The notes under the pieces were generated by a model. The model did not search any database, had not been told where the DNA came from, and saw nothing but the letters and a program-made list of their open reading frames with translations. From Isochrysis galbana (Eukaryota; Haptophyta; Isochrysidales; Isochrysidaceae), in NCBI GenBank assembly GCA_018136815.1, contig CM030938.1:2020202-2084201 (forward strand): a stretch of DNA of 64,000 bases, written 5' to 3'. Position numbers and translations under genes: made by a program. Positions 22,402-33,536 of this stretch are shown here, piece after piece. The stretch's first letter is position 1. The number at the start of each line of letters is the position of its first letter.

Positions 22402-24351
22402 CTAGGCGCACAGATTCCACCAAGGACGACCGGGCGGCATCGATTGCGGAGGCGACGGCACCAGCGTGGGCTGTTCCGGCGGAGGTGGTAGAGGAGCTGA
22501 GGACCGAGGCGGCGACGGCGGCATTGTCAGTGACTCAGGCCCCTTTTGCATCGGAAGCACATCGCCCCAAACTGTTCCCCATGGCATTAAAATCCCACTG
22601 ACGCAATCATTACTCGGTGACCAGAAGCATCCATTGCTCTCGCACGTGGATTGCGATATCTCCGCGCCGCAGTCGAACCCATTCGATGGGGTCGGGGCGG
22701 CATCGCGCATGAAGTGCAGCGAATTCTCGAAGCCATTGGTGGTAGCGTACCACCATGCCTCAATGAAACCGTAAAGGAAGGCGAGCTCGTTCTTGGCAAA
22801 TTTCTCGATGGTCTGGAATGCGGGGCCTCTTGGGAGATTACCGCCGCCACCTGCACCGCCGCCGCCAGGGCCACCACCACCCTGAAGGCGACGACCAGCG
22901 CCAACGGGACCCCCGCCGCCGCCGGGACCCCCGCCGCCACCTCCAGTGTTGTCACAATCCTGGTTGATTCCAATCGGATTTTCGTTGTTACTGCAACACG
23001 CGTTGCGGCCACGGTCCTGACCTGCATTCAGGGGCGCTCCGCACATGTCCTCGATGCGATTGGTGTCAAAAAGGTTGGCGCTAGCCACACTACCGCGGAT
23101 CCATGCGCAGCAACCATTCGCCGTGTGACTGAACAAGTCATCACCGTCGCGCGTGTACGCAAGACAGATGTCAGTATTGAGCATCATTTCGGTGTGTACG
23201 ACCAGGTCAGCCGTATCGCCGCCCCGGTCTGCGCGTATCCACTGATTCTTAGCCGTATCACCAAAGAGTGCTGTATCAGGACGCCAACCTTTGAAGAGCA
23301 GCGACTTGTAGTAGTCATTGTTGAAGAGTCGGCTCTGAAGGTGATCAGACCACCAGCCAAAATATCCGGAATTCCCTGGCATCGCGCGACCAAGTGTGTG
23401 TGCACCCGAGATGGCAGCCGTAAGGTACCAGCGCCGGTCCATGTTGTCGAACTGGAATGCGGGGCCTTCGTTGCCGGAGTATTCACCTGACGAGTCAACT
23501 CCGACGCAGGTCCCATCTGCGCACCATTGAGAGCGGGCTCCATTGAGTGCTCCTTCGTGTCTCACGAAGACATGGTCAGAAAATACATCCTCGAGTCCGG
23601 GGCAGCCATCTTCCGGGTTGGGCATGAGGCCCGCATTGTTGTTTTCCGGGCAGCTCGATTTCGTCGTCCGTCCATACATGAAGGCAGACTTGAACATGTC
23701 GCTCATCGCCTCCGGGTCGGTGGCACTGTAGGCCATCAGGGCTTCGGCCGCGATGACCGTAAAATCAGCCAAGGACACCCGGTCACAGTACACAGTGTAG
23801 ACATTTGTGAGGCTGACGTCGTCGCCCGCAAGGCAGGCACCAAGACCTCGGTTGTCAGCATCGCTGAAGGCAATACATCCGTCGCTGCCGCCGGTCGTCG
23901 TCTGGCCATGAGAGCGATAGTCCATGAGATCATGACCTGCGAATCTAACGATGCAGCCGATGAAATCCGCGCGAGGACATATGCTGGGTGTGCAGGCCTC
24001 AGACAACTTCTCCATCTCGCTGACGACTGCAAGTGCCACCTCATCGTACAGCTGCTCCGTGAAGGTAGGTGTGGTGAGGACCGGACTGGTAGGGCAGGTC
24101 ATGACGTCAGCAGGGTACTGATGGCCACTCTCAAACACTCCTTCGACAGCTCCGCCGGGGATCGGCTCGCCTGCCAACCATGCTGCGGTGATGAGGCTGA
24201 TATCGACTTGCTGTGCTCGGCGGCTGTGCTGGTTGCTCAGGAGCTTCTGCGGGCAGTCGCCGTCGGTCTGGCGGCTGAAGGGGCACGCGGCGAGTACGTG
24301 ATCGAATCTGACCGCGAGGAAGAGCAGTGCCGCGTGTTGCCAAATGCTCAT
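22402..24351 (-). CDS. Secreted haem peroxidase (plant/fungal superfamily)
   Basis: A single-exon product of 649 residues starting with a signal peptide (MSIWQHAALLFLAVRFDHVLA). The fold signature is clear. The distal site IVRFAGHD carries Arg136 and His140, and the proximal haem ligand is His318 in ISGAHTLGRA. Many Cys suggest disulphides. The body ends near residue 440. A Gly-rich linker with GRRLQ follows, then a segment EKFAKNELAFLYGFIEAWWYATTNGF containing a Cys cluster, and a Pro-rich tail. The reaction is H2O2-dependent oxidation; the substrate is unknown. The protein is likely extracellular or endomembrane. It resembles class II-type peroxidases, but the tail is unusual. The dense reading on the opposite strand is a shadow. 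Confidence 0.88.
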   Translation of the reverse strand: MSIWQHAALLFLAVRFDHVLAACPFSRQTDGDCPQKLLSNQHSRRAQQVDISLITAAWLAGEPIPGGAVEGVFESGHQYPADVMTCPTSPVLTTPTFTEQLYDEVALAVVSEMEKLSEACTPSICPRADFIGCIVRFAGHDLMDYRSHGQTTTGGSDGCIAFSDADNRGLGACLAGDDVSLTNVYTVYCDRVSLADFTVIAAEALMAYSATDPEAMSDMFKSAFMYGRTTKSSCPENNNAGLMPNPEDGCPGLEDVFSDHVFVRHEGALNGARSQWCADGTCVGVDSSGEYSGNEGPAFQFDNMDRRWYLTAAISGAHTLGRAMPGNSGYFGWWSDHLQSRLFNNDYYKSLLFKGWRPDTALFGDTAKNQWIRADRGGDTADLVVHTEMMLNTDICLAYTRDGDDLFSHTANGCCAWIRGSVASANLFDTNRIEDMCGAPLNAGQDRGRNACCSNNENPIGINQDCDNTGGGGGGPGGGGGPVGAGRRLQGGGGPGGGGAGGGGNLPRGPAFQTIEKFAKNELAFLYGFIEAWWYATTNGFENSLHFMRDAAPTPSNGFDCGAEISQSTCESNGCFWSPSNDCVSGILMPWGTVWGDVLPMQKGPESLTMPPSPPRSSAPLPPPPEQPTLVPSPPQSMPPGRPWWNLCA

Positions 24352-24359
24352 TAGGGCTG

Positions 24360-24990
24360 GGGGGCTTGGACGGGTATTGCTGTGTGGCAGTCTTTCTCTT
24401 CCGTCGTGCAGAACGGGAAGGCGAGGAGAGGGTGGGTGGGGGCGGGGAGAAGAGCAGGAAGAGAAGAGCAGGAGAGCAGAAGATCCCGACGAGGAGAGAG
24501 AGGCTTCTTCAACGACCAGTTTAGGGAGAATGATGGAGGAGATTGATTTGTCCGGGGTGGTGGGGGACGGGATGGGGAGGAGAGATGATTGAAGTACGAG
24601 AGACGAGAAGAGGGGGGAAGGGAGGAGGAGGAGGAGCAGAGGGAGAGGGGGGTCGGCCGTGGGAGATAGGGAAGAAGACAGGGAGAGAGAGGGAGTAGGA
24701 AAGAAAGAGAGAGAAGCAGAGAGCAGGGGGGGACTCGTAGAGTGCGGAGTGGAAGAGAGTAGTGTTCTTATAGAGAGCTCCTCCCCGTTTGGTCGTGGTG
24801 GTCTTCTCGCCGAGAGATCGATAGTGCAAACTCACCGGCGGAGAGAAGAGTGCGATGAAAGGGGAGGAAAGGTTGGGGGGGGGTCTCTCTCGTGGGAAGG
24901 GAAACCGTTGAGCGGCTTTTCCCACTAAACGGGCGCTGCTCTCAGCGCCGACGGTTAGTGCGGACACTCGTGTCCCCCCCCCCCCCCCCC
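24360..24990 (-). promoter_or_regulatory. Pyrimidine-rich upstream region of the peroxidase gene
   Basis: The plus strand is strongly GA-rich, so the coding strand of the peroxidase is CT-rich for about 400 bp upstream of its ATG. A poly-C run lies at 24975-24992. A regulatory role is inferred only. Confidence 0.35.
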
Positions 24991-25195
24991 CCTCTGCCTT
25001 GCTCCTGTGTGAATCAAGGAGGCAGAGAGAGAGAAGAGGGAAGAAGCGCTCGCAAGAACTGGGCCGCCGCGCCCATCCCGCGCGGGCGGCCGTCCGGACG
25101 CGTCCGCCGAAAGTCGTTTGTCCTGCTGATTGACAGCATCAGAGCCTTTTGGAACGACCCAACGCCTTGTGCGCTCGAGCTCTCAAGCTGTACCT

Positions 25196-25260
25196 ATCTC
25201 TTTACTGCTGGAGCACACAAAGGCCAAGCTCGCAAATGGCTGCTTCCACCCGCCGCATTT
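25196..25260 (+). repeat. Solo piggyBac-like terminal sequence
   Basis: CTCTTTACTGCTGGAGC followed by GCAAATGGCTGCTTC resembles the ends of the 12866-13356 element. No partner end was found nearby. Confidence 0.4.
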
Positions 25261-25292
25261 TGTGCCACCACTCGTGACTACGACTACCTCCC

Positions 25293-25486
25293 TTAGATGG
25301 GAAATGCGTATTTACCGTATTTGGCCGGAGGCCAAAGCGGCCAAATACATATGTATTTTTGGCTGTATTTGAAGCGCGTCATGGGTTGTAGGCCTCGAGT
25401 GTATTTGTATTTGCAGTATTTGGCCTCACGTATTTGTATTTGGCCGCCCGTATTTGCACGCCCCAGCATCGTATTTCCCATCTAGG
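25293..25486. mobile_element. 194-bp MITE with 9-bp target duplication
   Basis: The ends TTAGATGGGAAATGCG and CCTAGATGGGAAATACG (right end, reversed) are terminal inverted repeats. Flanks CTACCTCCC at 25284-25292 and 25487-25495 are identical direct repeats. The inside is made of (G)TATTTG units with a palindromic GGCCAAATACATATG core. A 9-bp duplication suggests a Mutator-like or related source. A rearranged relative is at 17240-17470. Confidence 0.75.
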
Positions 25487-25762
25487 CTACCTCCCCCAGG
25501 GTCGGGGTGATTGAGTTGAGCGCTCAGCACATGCCAAAGAACGCATGCTTGAGGACGACTGACATGCGCCTCGTCGCCCGGGTGGGCGTTAGGTGCCTGA
25601 GAGCGTAGGAACGCGAGGCACTTCCCCCTAGCTATGACCCCTGCTCTAAGAGTAAGTTGATTGTAGTCCCAAATGAGGCTAGCTTGGCAACACAATGAAT
25701 GGGCGCACGCGGAGCCGCAACATTCATACTACTAGACATGAACATAAATCGACGCTCACAGC

Positions 25763-28700
25763 TCAGGCTCCAAGGTTCGGATCCCCCTTGTTCAATTCGC
25801 CATCCTCTGCCGCCGGCAATATACAAGGGCAGACGCCCTCGGGAACGCCTGCATCTTCGCAGCTGCGATCCGCCGGCACGGATTCAAGAATGCTCTTGGG
25901 ACGCAGACGCATTCCAGCAGAAGACCAATCGGGGAGGTCGGGTCGTGCGGGATAAGTGAGGAGCTGCAATAGAGTGGCATGCAAGTCGAACGGCGAAATA
26001 AGCCGTTTCCGATTCGCTTCAAGTGCAGTTGCCACTTGAGGATAAGTGCGTAGAACAGCATTGGGCACGAGCGCGAACAGGAGAGGCATGGCGTGCTCCA
26101 AAGGCCCGGCAGCGCTACCGTCGTAGTAAGTTCCATAGTGGATCCCGTGGTCCGAAAGGAGGAGGATGACAGTGCTCTCGGACCGGCCAGCCGCCCGCAG
26201 CCTCATGAGGTGAGACGCGAGAGGTGCGTCGAGCGAGCCCATAGACCGAAACGAAGGCTCGTGGCCCTCTAGGTACACAGTCCAAGAGAGACTGCGCACG
26301 CGCCCCCCATAATTGGTCAGAAAGGCGTGTTCGTACTCCATGAGCGGCTCGTGTGCTGGCACTCCTCCAAGGCATCGTGAAATGGGGCGGAAGTAGAGCT
26401 TATCGACGTCATAATCTGGATGACACCACGGCGCCATCATATGGTGGTCGGTGGGCGGCTGGTGTGTATTGAACGGATAGACTTCTTCCATCACGCCCCA
26501 GTCGCACATGTTGGTTCCAAAGAAGGTCGCGTATCCAGCCTTTTTGTACGCGTCAAATATCCACCTGCAACAAGCACCAAAGTGGAAAGCAGTCATGAGC
26601 CAAGGAGGAAGGACTTCGACAGTACCTGTGCGAACCATTCTGGCGCCCGATTCCGATGCAGACCAAGGCGTGGAGGGCCGCATCCCACCTGTGGCACTTG
26701 TGGTCAGCAGGTGCGCGGATCTCAGGGAATCCTGGCACAATACAATCGAGTGCGATCCCGTCGTGGTCGCGCGCATACTCTAGCGACGTATAACCAGAAA
26801 GCAACGGGAATTGATTACGGGGAGAGTTGGAGCCGACAACCACGAAGCGTTCGAACTCAAATGCCCGCCAGCCATACGATTTTGCTCCATCACCTTGAAA
26901 ATCGTCCGGATCCTTGCGGATGCTAGGCGTCGAGTTGGCGACCACGTCGCTTGCGGACGACGCACCTCCATCCCATGACTGCAGTAAGGACCATGTGATG
27001 GGCATGCCCTCTTTGAATCTAGCGGCGGAAATCGAATCGAGTATGATAACCATCACATCCAATCCGAAGCCGCCGCCCCCCCTGCGCTTCTTCGCCGCAT
27101 CCTCCCGATTGTCCTTCGGCTGCGCACTAGCATCTTTGAATGCATCCGCATTGGTGCTCATCGACAGTATGTTGCCGGTGTCGTCGCGATCGCGATCGCG
27201 ATCTTCTACTTGGGATGCGACAGGGATCATGGTAGATCTGAACGTAGTGTTGGCGAACGGGCCCTGGACCCGGGCCAAAGTTGAGAGTCCACGAGTCGTA
27301 GAAGCGCCGATGGCCGCTGCTCGCTGTAACACCTTTTCCGACGGGACGTGCCGGACAAGAGGTTGCAATACCCACCCGTGTGATAGTAGCGGGCAGCTGC
27401 GTCGAAGAACTGCAGCATTTGACAATTTGCCTTCGCGGCCAACTCGCTCACAGGCAGCGGTGGAGATGTCTGAAAACCGGCAATAGGCGGCAACGTACCT
27501 ATGCACTCATGGAGGCGAGGGGTGGGGAAGACTAGTGAAAGGCGGAGGACCCCAGAATCATCGTTTGGCGGAGAGTGTTCACACCGAGCTGGGCGAGAAA
27601 ATGAAATCGGTCAAGAACCGACGGCAGGCAGGGTTGAGGGTAGCACTCACTCAACATGTCGCGGGAGACGGACCGGCCGTCCGTTGTACTTGTGTAATTT
27701 GGGGCTGAGGCCAAGCGAGTAGAATGGCATCCGCCATGCGGGGCAGTCTAGAGAAAGTAGTGCAGAATCGGGATGGGAGGCGTTGATCAGACGGGCGAAC
27801 CGGGGTGCATCGCATCCAATCTGGTCGGAAGCCGCTCGCGCAGCTGCGAGGAGACTTTGATCGGCCTCCACGCGGGGGAGCTCGCAGCTAGGCCGTTTGT
27901 CCTTTTCGAGTGACCAATTTTGTGTCCCGAGCGCAGGAGGTTGCCGGACGCGCCGTTCCGCGCGCTGAAGAGCACAGAAGAAGATACGCTGAAGGACGGC
28001 CACATCCGAGTCATCGGTGACGTTCCTAGCATTGCGCAGAGGGATGAAGGAAGTGTTCGCGCGATTCGATGTGGTAGTGAGATCGGGGTGCAGGTGCACG
28101 GCATCACTGTTGCTACGTAAAAGACCTTTCCGGCGACGCCTTCCGCCCATCGAGTTTCCAGCTCCAACCGTCAGTGTGATCATAGGGCTTCGCTGGGCAG
28201 CTGCCCGGAAACCATTGCGCGGCATGCAGAGCGAAGGAGGAATATGCGCATCTGAGCAGTTCCGGCGAGCATGCAATAGTCTTAGCAATGAAGAGCCACC
28301 AATCTCGACGCGACGACGCGAGACATTCGAGCGTGCGAGCACGAAGCTGCCGTTAACTTTGATTTCCGACATCGTCCGCGCTTGTGACCTAGGATCCCTT
28401 GATTCCATCCTCCGCAATAAGCTCGCGCTCTGCTGTATCTCATCGACGGGAGCGTCCGAGCCCTTACTCTGGGGGATCTCCTCGACGTCCGCGCTATGTT
28501 GCGCTAATCCAGCTTGTGCAATGTGCCGCAACGTCACATGCACATCAACAAGGCTCACAGGCGCCAAAGATTGGCCGTTGGAGCGAAGAGCCGATGCCGC
28601 ATCCGGCGCACCACTATGGCCCACCACGTCTCGAGAAGAACTCAGCACGGCGCTTGAGTTCTTCGGCAGTGCGACCACGAGCAACGGCACCGCTTCGTAA

Positions 28701-30622
28701 GAGAGGCAAGTCGCTCCGCTATCCTTGGAGTCCAACTTGCGCAGTGCCCTACTTGCTCGGCTTTGGCATGCTTTCCCAACACGCCGCGTTACTCTACCAC
28801 GGTCCGATACGAGCACGATGGCTGTGTTGGTTTTAGCACCTACCACGCCCTTGATCAATCGGTTCAGGGCATCATCCACCTCACGTGCCTCTCGTGCCCG
28901 CATCGGCGGCAGTGCTGCTACCGCAAGCTTGGGCAGAGTACCGTAGAGATGCGACTCGGATAGAAAAGCGTGAGTGTAATTGAGCGCGTGCGCCATGGCT
29001 GGTAACTGCCCAACGCAGGCAGACGCACCACGCTTGCCAGTGCGGCGGCCACTGAAGGGCCCCAGACCAGCGAGACGAGCTTTGGCCTTAGAAGTGACAC
29101 CGTTTAGATTCGGCAGATCGCTCACCTCACGTGCACCGCCTGCTTCTCCACCGACTCTAAAGGGCAGGTGTGAGGTGAGCTGAAAATCGAGTCCGCAAAA
29201 CTGCTCGACCGCCACATGATCCGGGCCATCGGGCACGTTTAAGATAGTCCCTGCAGCCCCAATTGCTGGCCCAACCCATTCATTGGCTGCCAGTCTTGCG
29301 GCTGCAGTATTATCGCGTTCATGGGGATAGTTCCTCCTAGTTGTTGGACTACCGTGTTCGGCGCTCGGGCCAATAGGACGACTAGCCATCATCGCACGCC
29401 ACTCATCCAGGCGAGTACTTTGGCGACCTATAGATGCACTTGAGCCACCCGTTGCTGCGGCGGGCTCAGGCTCCTCCATTGAGAGAATGCCAGCAGAGGC
29501 TGCTCCTATTCCGTGGCATGCAGGCTCACTGAATGAGCTCACATACCCGAGTGCTCGGAAGGCCTGCCATAGGCTCTGCCTGCCATGGGCTCCAGGAAAA
29601 AACGCAAAGCTTCTCGGCGCTTCGGCTACGTAATGCGACGGAGTCGGCTGGGATGCAGAGCTGGGTGGCATGCCGGTGAACAGCGCACGCAGCGCGCTCG
29701 ATCCTTTCGTGTCCAGCGCACGGTGGCCTTTGAACGTCACCACGGCATGCGTGCCGACGTTGCTAGTCTCCAGTGCGGAGAGAGCTGCGAGCGTATGGGG
29801 TAGCAGAGCACGTGCTCGGCGAAAGGAGAGACTGCGCAATACGACTACCAGCACCGACGTCCGGTCTGAGCCCTCCGTCGCATCGAGTTGCTCACAACGC
29901 GGTACGTCACAAAGCTCAAAGCGGCGTGTTGGGTCGTTTGTGTAACACCACGGCGCTGGCTCGTGATCCGGGTTACGGCAGTGGTTGGCCGGAAATCCTG
30001 CTGACGCCCACCGGTGCTCATGTGGGAACGACGACGCCCACTCTTGGCACGTCCGACCGCTGCGCGTCACCGAGACATCCCCTTTGTAGTCGGAGCCGTC
30101 TCCTGTGAAGCAGCCTGCTGCAGCGGTAGGCGGCCGGTGTAGCACCGCCGGCGGGCTGAGGTCTGCGTGGATGCGAAGCGCGGCGTCTCGAGCATGGGCA
30201 CGCTCCTGCGGCCGCATCTCCACGTTCTCCACCCTGCCGACCCCCCACACGTCGCAGTAGGCGTGCGCAAACTCTGCGGCCCCGGGCAGCTCCCTCTCGC
30301 CGTGCCAGAGCTGTACCTCCCTACTTGCGGCGCCCAGCGTGTAGCGAGGGTGGCAGAGCGCGCCACCCGCGGGGCCACAGTCTGCATCCGCGCGCAGGTC
30401 CACCTCCCACGACGAGCCGCACTCAAACGAGAGCCCCCCCGAGCCCAAGCGGAAGAAGTGGGTCGACGCGCAGCCGAGAGGCATCCCATGCGCCGACCCA
30501 CGCACACACACACACGCTCTCACGCGGGAGGGAGGAGAAAAGAGAATACTTAAAAGATTCAATAGGGGGACAAAGAAACATAAGAATCGATGGCTAGTGT
30601 GAAATAGGGGACACCTTCTCAC
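25763..30622 (-). CDS. Kringle plus tandem DUF229 (sulfatase-like) secretory protein
   Basis: Three exons join in frame to 1548 residues: 30622-27651, 27498-26626 and 26564-25763. All introns are GT-AG. The N-terminus has a signal/anchor (LCFFVPLLNLLSILFS). Residues 171-243 form a kringle with six Cys (171, 192, 215, 226, 238, 243) and typical CQEW, NHCRNPD and PWCYTNDP motifs. A DUF229-like domain follows, with LVVVLRSLSF and later IVLVSDRGRV near residue 605. Exons 2-3 carry a second DUF229 domain: LDVMVIILDSISAARF, NQFPLLSGYTS, then YEHAFLTNYGG and VILLLSDHGIHYG. In the first copy the SDHG core reads SDRG, so it may be inactive. DUF229 is in the alkaline phosphatase/sulfatase superfamily. 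The substrate is unknown. The start of exon 2 is the least certain boundary. Confidence 0.8.
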
Positions 30623-30752
30623 TCACCCCTTTCACTAACAACTCATGTGAAGGTAGGTTATCATCATATTGCTACCGGCCAAAAACCGCTTGAGCCTCTC
30701 AAGCGAGAGACCGAGTGAGCGACCCTTCCCCTGAAAAGACGTGGAGCGCGGC

Positions 30753-31301
30753 ATGCTGGCGCTGCTGGCCGCCTCACTCTCCGTGCTGGGCGTGGATGGG
30801 GCAAGATCGGCAACAGCCCTACGCTCATACTTCCTAGGCGAGTGGCGGCTGAGCAAGACGCTTGAATACAGGAGGGGTGGTATTACTGGGAGCTTCGAGG
30901 GCAATGCTGAATTCGTCTGTCTGCCCGATGCGCCCGAGGGACGCAGCCTAGTGTCATTCATGGAGCAGGGTTGCTTCATCGCCGCCGACGAACGGACGTT
31001 CGAGACACGCAATCGGTTGCTATATGACTTTTCCGACCAACATTTGGTACGAGTCTTCTTTGATGAGTGTGCTTTGCCTGATGACCAGAGAACCACGCGG
31101 GCTGTGCTGGATGGTGCGCGCTATTTCCATTCCATCGACACCAGCTCATCGTCGCTCGATATGGAGGAGCATCCGTGTGGGCCAGACCTGTACCGTGGCA
31201 GTATTGAGCTCTTGGGACCGTTCGAGTTCGAGATCGTATGGCGCATAACCGGCCCACGCAAGGATGGAAAGATTGTGTCGACGTTCCGCAAGTATCCCTA
31301 A
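30753..31301 (+). CDS. DUF6314-like protein with signal peptide
   Basis: The product has 182 residues from the ATG at 30753. MLALLAASLSVLGVDGARS could be a signal peptide. The rest matches the DUF6314 pattern: YFLGEWRLSKTLEY near the start, GSFEGNAEF, then FETRNRLLYDF, VRVFFDE, RYFHSID and a His/Cys patch EEHPCGPDLYRG followed by FEIVWRITGPRKDGKI. DUF6314 proteins are small predicted beta-barrels of unknown activity. It lies head-to-head with the kringle-DUF229 gene; the two starts are about 130 bp apart, so they may share a promoter. No intron is needed. Confidence 0.75.
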   Translation: MLALLAASLSVLGVDGARSATALRSYFLGEWRLSKTLEYRRGGITGSFEGNAEFVCLPDAPEGRSLVSFMEQGCFIAADERTFETRNRLLYDFSDQHLVRVFFDECALPDDQRTTRAVLDGARYFHSIDTSSSSLDMEEHPCGPDLYRGSIELLGPFEFEIVWRITGPRKDGKIVSTFRKYP

Positions 31302-33536
31302 CACATGTTCTATTTGGCATGGATGTAGATGGCGCAGTATGGATCGGCTGAGCTGTGATCCATGCAATTTTTGGACACGCTGGACCAGCGTCAGAAGTCA
31401 TGAGAGTTGGTATCAGATGTGATTAGTACCCGCAGCATGGCAGCAGCAACCCATTCATGTAGATGAGTCGATATGGGGTAGACCGATTTGAGCTTTCCAC
31501 ATTCCTTTTATTGTTGAGGCACCCACCCATTTCATTGTAGACATGCCGTCCTCGTTTTTTTTACATTCAGGCCCTGTTTCATTATAATAAGTTCACCAAA
31601 GTCTCAATGGAAGACCAAGAAGCAAGAAGGGGCGAGCGAGAGGAGGCCGAAATTGTGGGTGTCTCTTTTTCCTTGTGGCTTGTGGCGCCACCCGCGGCCC
31701 TACGCTAACGCCCTACAAAATGGGGTCTGCTGCAAATATAATGTATCGTCCATGTATGTTACAATTCTCAAATTACCGTTTCGACTGCTGATTAATATTA
31801 TAATAATAATGAACTTTACGTAATGTTGTGGACAAGAGGGCAGTGACTATGATAGGGCGGTCAAACAGAGATTTTTACTGTTTACTTTTTATTATATTAC
31901 GTAGTATTAGCTAATAGTATTAGGGGCATGAGTAAAGAAGTGACCATCTCAAAGTTGAGAAAATTTGAGGATTTTTTTCAGCAGAAAGTTTCCCATACAC
32001 CCAACAAGCACGTTTCCGGAACCCATTGATTGGGACCCCTAGATGCTAGATGCTCCGTTAGGTTTCAGGTCGCCAGGTTTTGGTTTTGGTTTTGGTTTTG
32101 GCTCCCTTAATTGGTCCTTAGTCCTTAGTTCTTAGTATGCTATCAGGTCCTATACTCTCAGTCTAATATCAGGCGCGGCGCCGCCCGTGTTGCGCTTGGA
32201 GAAGGAGGACGAGGGGGTGACGATGTCCGTGACACTGAGAAGCTGTCAAAGATGCTGCGTGAGGCAGTGGGTAACACATTTTTGGGCAGCCGTCTGCAAG
32301 TTCTCCTTTTGAACTCGTCGATCTTGGAGGGGGGGTACACGTTCCTCTCCGACTCCCACGTGTCGCCCTCAGGCCCGTAGCCACTCCAACGGACCGCGAT
32401 GTGGTTGTGTGGTTGTAGCCGCCACGGCGCACCATGCCCACCACTTTGTCGACCTGCCAGTCGCCCTCCAGGACCGTGCTCGAGGTGAGTGCGCGCTTCG
32501 TTCGTACCTGATGGTCATACAGACGGGAACACGCGAGTCAGCGAATTGTGTGGCTCTCATGCTCGCGCATGCGGGGCCGTGATATGCGTGCCTATGCATG
32601 TATACCTGTCCGCCCACCCACAAAACTCGCGTTCCGCGGCTGTGGGTCGCTCCCCCCCCCCCCCCTCATGAGCGTGCGTGAGCAGGCGTACGAGGCAGGG
32701 CTGGGGAGGGTGTGGTGCACGCGAGCGTGTGGAGGAGCGCGCCAAGCCAGCAACTAAGGGTGTTGCAGGAAGGAGCTCACCTAACCCCGGCATGGAGCAG
32801 CGTCCGATGGGGCCGCCACACCTCCGGGAGGCTCGGAAGGCCTCTGGCGGCGACGGCCGCCACCGCGAATCTTGTTTCTCACTCAAACGAAAAAAATAAA
32901 ACGCCCGTGAGAGCTGCCGCCCCCCTAGTCCGCCACAGTGAAACTGAAAGCTCGGTTTCGGCCCCGGATACTCCAAATGGCTCAGGATCTTAACTCTCAA
33001 ATAACAACGACTCGCTCCCGACCCAATGGCCGATGGATCAAGGCGAACGGAAAACGCAGAACGCAGCAATCCTCTTTTTCTTTTACGATACACTGCGGCA
33101 TGCCCCAAGGATCAAAAATGCCCGCTTCTCCCCTTATGTGACACCCAAAAGCATGATGTGCATTCAAAAAATTCACACACACCCTTCCCCTTCACAAAAA
33201 AACTGGGAACGAAACTATTCAAATATTAGTAGTGGTTCTATTTTTCGGACTTTCTTTTTCTTTGTTCTTGTTCTGCTCACTACTCACTCTCACTATCAGT
33301 ATATGAGTATCACGCGCACGCACGCGGGTTATAACGGGTAACGGGCGTGTCAAAGGGAGGGAGGAGGAGGTGGCTCCCGGCTGGATGGTGGGGGGAGATG
33401 CCAAGCATGACACGCCTCAAGCCAAGGGGCGTGCGCGCTCGGCGCTGGGCTCGAGGCGGGTGGCGGGGGGCGGGGGGTGAGCGAGGGAGGGAGGAGGTCC
33501 CCCCCCGGCCCATTATATCCGTAGTAGTACTCTACT
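31302..33536. other. Intergenic, no supported gene
   Basis: About 2.2 kb. It has an AT-rich part at 31690-32010, a (TTTTGG)4 microsatellite near 32078-32101 and a GC-rich part from 32160 with a poly-C run near 32650. Frames in 32550-33110 lack domain content. The last 200 bp, GA-rich and then pyrimidine-rich, lead into the kelch gene. Confidence 0.45.

Noticed and set aside
22651-24354. Long plus-strand open frames opposite the peroxidase gene
   Set aside because: They mirror the GC-rich codon structure of the minus-strand peroxidase, have no domain content, and conflict with a clear peroxidase signature.
32078-32101. TTTTGG repeats as interstitial telomere
   Set aside because: There are only about four units, and the sequence does not match the common algal telomere types. 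Treated as a microsatellite.
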